Shown piece after piece: positions 7,430-11,119 of a DNA stretch of 11,119 nt (position 1 is its first letter; each line of letters starts with the position of its first letter). A program made the position numbers and the translations under genes. Location: the NCBI GenBank assembly GCA_934086255.1, contig CAKOIB010000040.1, positions 1 through 11,119 on the forward strand, written 5' to 3'. Under the pieces are notes generated by a model. It was not told the DNA's origin and did no database searches. It saw nothing but the letters and a program-made list of their open reading frames with translations. Origin of the DNA: an uncultured Bacilli bacterium. Its GTDB lineage: Bacteria; Bacillota_I; Bacilli_A; RF39; UBA660.

Positions 7430-7458
7430 ATTATATCATTAAAAGTATTTATTTCCAA
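7430..7458 (-). promoter_or_regulatory. Candidate promoter of parE with extended -10
   Basis: On the minus strand TTGGAA (complement of 7453-7458), a 17-bp spacer and TATAAT (complement of 7430-7435) preceded by TG-A, an extended -10. The predicted start is about 7423, at or inside the SD; a start a few bases earlier would keep it. It lies between the nrdG terminator and parE. Confidence 0.6.
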
Positions 7459-7499
7459 AGGAAAATAGTTAAGTTGACATTTGTTTTATTACAAAGTAA

Positions 7500-7520
7500 A
7501 GACTCATCATTGATGAGTCT
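7500..7520 (-). terminator. Hairpin at the end of nrdG, probable terminator of the nrdDG operon
   Basis: AGACTCATC (7500-7508) is perfectly complementary to GATGAGTCT (7512-7520) around a 3-nt loop. On the minus strand it is followed by TTTACTTTG, a weak U-tract. The TAG stop of nrdG (7519-7521) lies inside the upstream arm. Efficiency may be partial given the interrupted U-tract. Confidence 0.62.
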
Positions 7521-8016
7521 AATTGTTTTTAATTTCTACTACTTGTCCTTTTTTTAGTGTCTTTTTTATATCTATTACTCTTTGGTTTGAAGAACCTGCG
7601 TATTTTAATTTAGGATTTTTTTGTTCTTCGATGAATTGTCCATCTACTAGATAGTCAATGTATTTTAGTATTTCTTTATCTTTTAAGTTGTTTTCATAGT
7701 TAAATCCTGTCCATATCCATATTGTTTTTTCTGGATATGTTTCTTTGAACTTTTTAGCTAGTTTTGTAGATGCATCAATATTTTTTGGATGGAGTGGTTC
7801 TCCTCCGAGTATTGAAAGTCCTTCGATGTATTCTTTTTTTGCAAGTTCTAGGATATGTTCTATTACTTCATCTGTTAGTTCTTTTCCACCATTAAAGTCA
7901 TGTGTTTCAGGATTAAAGCAGTTTTTGCAATTGAATGTGCATCCTTGCATGAATATTGATACTCTTACTCCTGGTCCATTTGATATATCCATTTTACGAA
8001 TTTTGTTGTATCTCAT
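7519..8016 (-). CDS. nrdG: Anaerobic ribonucleoside-triphosphate reductase activating protein
   Basis: A 165-aa radical-SAM enzyme that uses a 4Fe-4S cluster and SAM to install the glycyl radical on NrdD. The cluster motif is C26-x3-C30-x2-C33 (QGCTFNCKNCFNPETHD). It is preceded by DISNGPGVRVSIFMQG, the usual NrdG opening, and followed by ILGGEPL (69-75), a SAM-contacting GGE motif. The C-terminal DGQF (125-128) and KYAGSSNQRVID (138-149) are family-conserved. Length is typical (about 155-175). It starts 1 bp after the nrdD stop codon; its SD (AAGGA, in AAGGAAGAC) lies inside the end of nrdD, so the pair is translationally coupled. Confidence 0.96.
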   Translation of the reverse strand: MRYNKIRKMDISNGPGVRVSIFMQGCTFNCKNCFNPETHDFNGGKELTDEVIEHILELAKKEYIEGLSILGGEPLHPKNIDASTKLAKKFKETYPEKTIWIWTGFNYENNLKDKEILKYIDYLVDGQFIEEQKNPKLKYAGSSNQRVIDIKKTLKKGQVVEIKNN

Positions 8017-8017
8017 T

Positions 8018-10171
8018 TTAGTCTTCCTTATTGTCTAAGTGTAGAACGCGTTCTTTTATTTCTTGGGTTCTTCCTCTGTTCCAAAACTTTGTTCCAATGT
8101 ATCCACATGTACGTCTTGCAACGTTTAGGGTATCATGATCTTTATTACCACATTGTGGGCAGTACCATTCAAGGTCATCGTTTAATAGTATTTCTCCATC
8201 AAATCCACATTTTTGGCAGTAGTCTGATTTTGTATTTAATTCAGCGTACATAATGTTATCATAGATGAATTTAATTACTTCGATAACAGCATCTAAATTG
8301 TTTTGTAGGTTTGGTGTTTCAATGTATGATATTGCTCCCCCAGGTGATAGGTTTTGAAATTCGCTTTCAAGTTTTAATTTTGTAAATGCGTCTATTTCTT
8401 CGAATACTGGTACGTGATATGAGTTTGTTATATAGTCACGGTTTGTTATTCCTTTGATTACTCCGAATCTGTCTCTTAGGCATTTTGCAAATTTATATGT
8501 TGTGCTTTCTAGTGGTGTTCCATATACACTGTAGTCAATGTTTTCTTTTTCTTTCCATTCTTTACATTTTTCATTCATTCTTTGCATTACTTTAATAGCA
8601 AATTCTTTTCCTTTACCATTATCTGTATGAGAGTGTCCTGTCATATATTTTACACATTCATAAAGACCGGCGTATCCAAGTGAAATTGTTGAGTAACCAT
8701 TATGTAGTAAGTCATGGATGCTTGCTCCTTTTGGAAGTCTTGCTAGTGCTCCATGTTGCCAAAGGATTGGTGCTACATCACTTGTTGCTTTTGATAGTCT
8801 TTTGTGTCTTATTTGAAGTGCTCTATGGCATAGTTCTAGTCTTTCATCAAATATTTTAAAGAATGTTTCTTCGTCTTTGTCTGATGATAAAGCAACGTCT
8901 GGTAAGTTTATTGTTACAACTCCTTGATTGAATCTACCATAGTATTTTGGTTTTCCGTTTTCATCAACGTATGGAGTTAGGAATGAACGGCATCCCATAC
9001 ATGGATAACAGTTACCATTTCCATTTTTATCTATTTTAAGTTGTAACATCATTTTTTCTGATATATAGTCTGGTACCATACGTTTAGCAGTACATTTTGC
9101 TGCTAATTGTGTAAGATAGTAGTATTTACTATCTTCGTGGATGTTATCTTCTTCAAGTACATATAGTAATTTAGGGAAAGCTGGTGTTATATAAACTCCT
9201 TTTTCATTTTTCATTCCTTCGATTCTTTGATGTAAGAATTCTTCGATAATCATTGCTAATTCTTCTTTATATTCTTTTGTTTCGCCAAGATACATGCAAA
9301 CGCTTAAGAATGGTGCTTGTCCGTTAGTGGTAGTCATTGAATTAACTTGGTATTGGAATGTTTGTACTCCTGCGGTAATTTCTGTTTTTAAATCTTCTTT
9401 TGCAAATTTTTCGCATTGTTCTTTTGGCAATTTACGTGCTTTGTATATTTTTAAGTATCTATTGTAACTATCTCTTACAAATGGTGCTAAGTGTGTAAGT
9501 GTTATTGATACTCCCCCATATTGACTAGATGATACTGCTGTTATGATTTGAGTTGCAATTGTTACTGCGGTTAAAAATTTATGTGGTTTTTCAATCATTA
9601 CTCCATTTATATTTGTACCATTTTGCAACATGTCTTCTAGGTTTATTAAGTCACAATTATGTAGTGCATTTTGTGCAAAGTAGTCAGCATCGTGGAAATG
9701 TATTATTCCAGCGTCATGTGCTTCTACTATGTCTTCTGGTAGTAAAAATCTTCTTGTAATGTCTGTACTTGTTATTCCTGCTAGATAGTCTCTTTGTGTT
9801 GTTACTACTTTAGCATTTTTATTTGAGTTTTCTGTGTTCCAGTATTCACTTTCTCCATCTATTAGTTCTTTAATTGCTAAGTCAGTAGTGTTGCTTTTTC
9901 TAACTAGTTCTCTTGTGTATCTATAAGTAATGTATTTTTTAGCTAGTTCATATTTTCCTATTGACATAAGTTTCATTTCTATAATATCTTGAATGTCTTC
10001 GACAAGAATTCTTTTCTTACCAAGTGATTCAATGTATTTTTCAATGTTTCTTATTTGTGTGTGTGATGCTTGTTGGCTTTCTTCGACTTCCTTATTTGCT
10101 TTTAAAATGGCTGCTTCTATTTTTTCTGGACAATAATCAACCATATGTCCATCTCTTTTAATTACTTTCAT
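8018..10171 (-). CDS. nrdD: Anaerobic ribonucleoside-triphosphate reductase (class III)
   Basis: A 717-aa glycyl-radical enzyme that reduces NTPs to dNTPs without oxygen. Residues 1-92 form an ATP-cone (MKVIKRDGHMVDYCPEKIEAA), the allosteric activity site. Active-site cysteines are C173 (HNCDLINL) and C394 in GCRSFLTP, equivalent to T4 Cys79 and Cys290. The C-terminal zinc site is C652-x2-C655 and C671-x2-C674. The glycyl-radical loop RRTCGYIG has G690 sixteen residues after the last zinc cysteine, as in the T4 enzyme. All key residues are present and the length is normal. The SD is GGGAGAGGAG just ahead of ATG 10169-10171. It leads the nrdDG operon and diverges from a Crp/Fnr-family regulator across a 108-bp region holding a long palindrome. 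Confidence 0.98.
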   Translation of the reverse strand: MKVIKRDGHMVDYCPEKIEAAILKANKEVEESQQASHTQIRNIEKYIESLGKKRILVEDIQDIIEMKLMSIGKYELAKKYITYRYTRELVRKSNTTDLAIKELIDGESEYWNTENSNKNAKVVTTQRDYLAGITSTDITRRFLLPEDIVEAHDAGIIHFHDADYFAQNALHNCDLINLEDMLQNGTNINGVMIEKPHKFLTAVTIATQIITAVSSSQYGGVSITLTHLAPFVRDSYNRYLKIYKARKLPKEQCEKFAKEDLKTEITAGVQTFQYQVNSMTTTNGQAPFLSVCMYLGETKEYKEELAMIIEEFLHQRIEGMKNEKGVYITPAFPKLLYVLEEDNIHEDSKYYYLTQLAAKCTAKRMVPDYISEKMMLQLKIDKNGNGNCYPCMGCRSFLTPYVDENGKPKYYGRFNQGVVTINLPDVALSSDKDEETFFKIFDERLELCHRALQIRHKRLSKATSDVAPILWQHGALARLPKGASIHDLLHNGYSTISLGYAGLYECVKYMTGHSHTDNGKGKEFAIKVMQRMNEKCKEWKEKENIDYSVYGTPLESTTYKFAKCLRDRFGVIKGITNRDYITNSYHVPVFEEIDAFTKLKLESEFQNLSPGGAISYIETPNLQNNLDAVIEVIKFIYDNIMYAELNTKSDYCQKCGFDGEILLNDDLEWYCPQCGNKDHDTLNVARRTCGYIGTKFWNRGRTQEIKERVLHLDNKED

Positions 10172-10196
10172 ATTTACTCCTCTCCCTTATGATATA

Positions 10197-10202
10197 ATTA
10201 TA
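10197..10202 (-). promoter_or_regulatory. -10 element of the nrdD promoter, no -35
   Basis: The minus strand has TATAAT here, giving a predicted start at about 10190 and a leader of about 19 nt with the SD in it. The hexamer 17 bp upstream is AATATG, which does not resemble TTGACA, and no better one occurs at 16-18 bp. The promoter therefore looks activator-dependent. Confidence 0.6.
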
Positions 10203-10220
10203 TAGTCTAAATAAAAAAAC

Positions 10221-10244
10221 ATATTGTTGCAATTGCAACAATAT
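10221..10244. promoter_or_regulatory. Perfect 24-bp palindromic operator, probably bound by the divergent Crp/Fnr-type regulator
   Basis: The half-site ATATTGTTGCAA (10221-10232) is followed directly by its exact complement (10233-10244), with no spacer and no mismatch. The centre, 10232.5, lies about 42 bp upstream of the predicted nrdD start and about 35 bp upstream of the regulator's start. The size and dyad symmetry suit a Crp/Fnr dimer. Binding by this regulator is inferred from adjacency. Confidence 0.78.
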
Positions 10245-10261
10245 AAAAAAAATGTTAAAAT
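10233..10261 (+). promoter_or_regulatory. Promoter of the Crp/Fnr-family regulator, overlapped by the palindrome
   Basis: TTGCAA (10233-10238, 4 of 6 matches to TTGACA), a 17-bp spacer and TAAAAT (10256-10261) preceded by TG-T, an extended -10. The -35 is the right half of the 24-bp palindrome, so a bound protein would block it. The predicted start, about 10268, is at the SD AGAGGTG (10268-10274). Confidence 0.6.
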
Positions 10262-10279
10262 ATTTTTAGAGGTGTTTTT

Positions 10280-10918
10280 ATGAATGATTTATTTAGGGGA
10301 ATTCACCCTAGTAAACATGGGTTTTTGTTAAAAATGTTGGAGGCTTTTACTTTACATTTTAATGTAAATGATGCAGTGTCAAGTAAGATTAAAATGGAAA
10401 GTTATATTGCTATTGTAAAGACTGGTTGTTTTCATATTATAAAAACTGATAGTTCTGGCAATAGATCTTTAGTTGAGATTATTGATGAGGGGGATGTTTT
10501 TGGCACTAATATATCTAATTTAGTTAATAGTGATTATGATGTTATTGCTAAGGAGGATGGTTTGGTTATTTTTATCGATACTTCTTATATATATAGTAAT
10601 GCTAATATTAATTCTTCGATTTTTAGTCAGTTCTTAATTAATTTGTTAGAAATTGCTCAAAAAAAATTGATTTTAAATAATCAAAGATTGGATATTTTAA
10701 CTAATAAAACTATTAGAAATAAGCTTCTTTCTTATTTTAAGTATTCTTATATGGATACAAATGCTAGGATTGTTTATGTTCCATCTTCTTTTACTGCTCT
10801 TGCTGATTATTTAGCAATTGACAGGAGTGCAATGAGTAGAGAGCTTAAAAATCTTAAGGATGAGGGTCTTATTGAAATAAAAAACAAGAAAATAAAGTTG
10901 CTTTATTTTCCTGAGTGA
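10280..10918 (+). CDS. Crp/Fnr-family transcriptional regulator
   Basis: A 212-aa dimeric DNA-binding regulator. Residues about 25-105 form a cNMP-binding-like beta barrel (VKTGCFHIIKTD at 46-57, then EIIDEGDVFGTN at 66-77). The long dimer helix covers about 112-136. The C-terminal winged helix is 168-208, with ALADYLAIDRSAMSRELKNL (173-192) as the Crp-type helix-turn-helix and R182-S-A-M-S-R-E as the recognition helix. There is only one cysteine (C50), so an FNR-type 4Fe-4S cluster is excluded, and the phosphate-cassette RxS of true cAMP receptors is not visible. The signal is therefore unknown; haem, a metabolite or a thiol are possible. The SD AGAGGTG lies 5 nt before the ATG. Its divergence from nrdD and the shared palindrome suggest it controls anaerobic dNTP synthesis and itself. 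It ends in TGA, 7 bp from the convergent deacylase gene. Confidence 0.88.
   Translation: MNDLFRGIHPSKHGFLLKMLEAFTLHFNVNDAVSSKIKMESYIAIVKTGCFHIIKTDSSGNRSLVEIIDEGDVFGTNISNLVNSDYDVIAKEDGLVIFIDTSYIYSNANINSSIFSQFLINLLEIAQKKLILNNQRLDILTNKTIRNKLLSYFKYSYMDTNARIVYVPSSFTALADYLAIDRSAMSRELKNLKDEGLIEIKNKKIKLLYFPE
10888..10910 (-). terminator. Possible terminator of the deacylase gene, inside the regulator's 3' coding end
   Basis: GAAAATAAAG (10888-10897) and CTTTATTTTC (10901-10910) form a perfect 10-bp stem around 3 nt. On the minus strand the stem is followed by TTGTTTTTTATTTC, a U-rich tail; on the plus strand it is not. It could end transcripts of the minus-strand gene at 10926. The stem has only two G-C pairs, so it may be weak. 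Confidence 0.4.
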
Positions 10919-10925
10919 AAGTGTT

Positions 10926-11119
10926 TTATAGTTTTATTATTTCATAAGAGTAATCTAAATCATTTAATATTTTAAACATATCTTGTAGTGTTATAAAGAT
11001 CGTTGCGGTATTATCGTTAGGATGGAATGTTATTATTTTTTCATTTATTATATCTTTATCTATGTAGATGTTAATATCATGGTCTTTATTATTTATTAGT
11101 CCAAATATTGATACTGTTC
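10926..11119 (-). CDS. ProXp-ala / PrdX-type Ala-tRNA(Pro) deacylase (YbaK-fold), C-terminal 63 residues
   Basis: An open minus-strand frame enters from the right edge (first whole codon at 11115-11117) and ends in TAA at 10926-10928. The visible protein begins TVSIFGLINNKDHDINIYID and contains FHPNDNTATIFIT (31-43), then ends DLDYSYEIIKL. The S-x-F-G-L-I-N and H-P-N-x-N-T-A-T motifs are the hallmark of the free-standing prolyl-tRNA-synthetase-associated domain family (PrdX/ProXp-ala). These proteins hydrolyse alanine mischarged onto tRNA-Pro. About 100 N-terminal residues lie outside the window. It converges with the Crp/Fnr-type regulator; the two stop codons are 7 bp apart. Confidence 0.85.
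   Translation of the reverse strand, partial: TVSIFGLINNKDHDINIYIDKDIINEKIITFHPNDNTATIFITLQDMFKILNDLDYSYEIIKL

Noticed and set aside
7411..7458. N-terminal extension of parE by 16 residues starting at ATG 7456-7458
   Set aside because: The extension contains the -10 box and the SD of the gene, no SD precedes 7458, and ParE homologues begin close to the MALKYDENS start.
10172..10220. NrdR boxes upstream of nrdD
   Set aside because: Nothing resembling a pair of spaced 16-bp NrdR boxes is present; the only strong dyad is the 24-bp palindrome, whose sequence is different.
10916..10972. Possible reading of TGA as tryptophan, extending the regulator by 19 codons into the deacylase gene
   Set aside because: All recognisable Trp residues in the window are TGG, no conserved gene contains an internal TGA, and the regulator already ends at the normal family length.
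1..11119. CRISPR arrays, insertion sequences, prophage, toxin-antitoxin or defence genes
   Set aside because: No repeated spacer-like units, transposase or integrase motifs, or recognisable defence proteins were found on either strand; every sizeable region is explained by housekeeping genes or their control elements.

Overview
This window looks like a chromosomal segment of a very AT-rich, anaerobic, Gram-positive-type bacterium, probably an uncultured Bacilli / Erysipelotrichia / RF39-like lineage. The evidence is the AT-rich codon use, strong AGGAG/GAGGTGAT Shine-Dalgarno (SD) sequences, Firmicutes-type ParE and S4, and a class III (oxygen-sensitive) ribonucleotide reductase as the only dNTP-making enzyme visible. 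The genetic code is standard: tryptophan is TGG and one gene ends in TGA, so it is not a TGA=Trp mycoplasma. I see no mobile element, CRISPR array, tRNA, rRNA or defence locus. The content is housekeeping plus regulation.

Layout. (1) 1-1881, minus strand: a tight three-gene operon of an RlmD-type rRNA m5U methyltransferase, a MazG-like NTP pyrophosphohydrolase and a GNAT acetyltransferase that runs off the left edge. (2) 1944-3137, minus: a rhomboid protease with its own terminator, divergent from (3) 3157-3998, plus: rpsD with a strong promoter, a structured leader of about 165 nt and a bidirectional terminator. (4) 4002-5504, minus: a 484-aa protein with a C-terminal GNAT domain and two degenerate GNAT-like segments, on its own promoter. 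(5) 5509-7458, minus: parE, without parC beside it. (6) 7500-10202, minus: the nrdD-nrdG anaerobic ribonucleotide reductase operon. (7) 10221-10918: a perfect 24-bp palindrome and a divergent Crp/Fnr-family regulator on the plus strand. (8) 10926-11119, minus: the C-terminal end of a ProXp-ala/PrdX-type Ala-tRNA(Pro) deacylase, convergent with the regulator.

The most interesting parts are regulatory. The nrdD/regulator gap forms a compact candidate circuit. The palindrome is centred about 42 bp upstream of the predicted nrdD start, where a class II Crp/Fnr activator would bind and where no usable -35 box exists. Its right half also overlaps the regulator's own -35, which suggests autoregulation. 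The regulator lacks FNR cysteines. Separately, the rpsD leader can fold into a pseudoknot abutting a helix that captures the SD, as expected for S4 autoregulation.

Many predicted promoters here put the transcription start within about 0-10 nt of the SD, so the long rpsD leader stands out.
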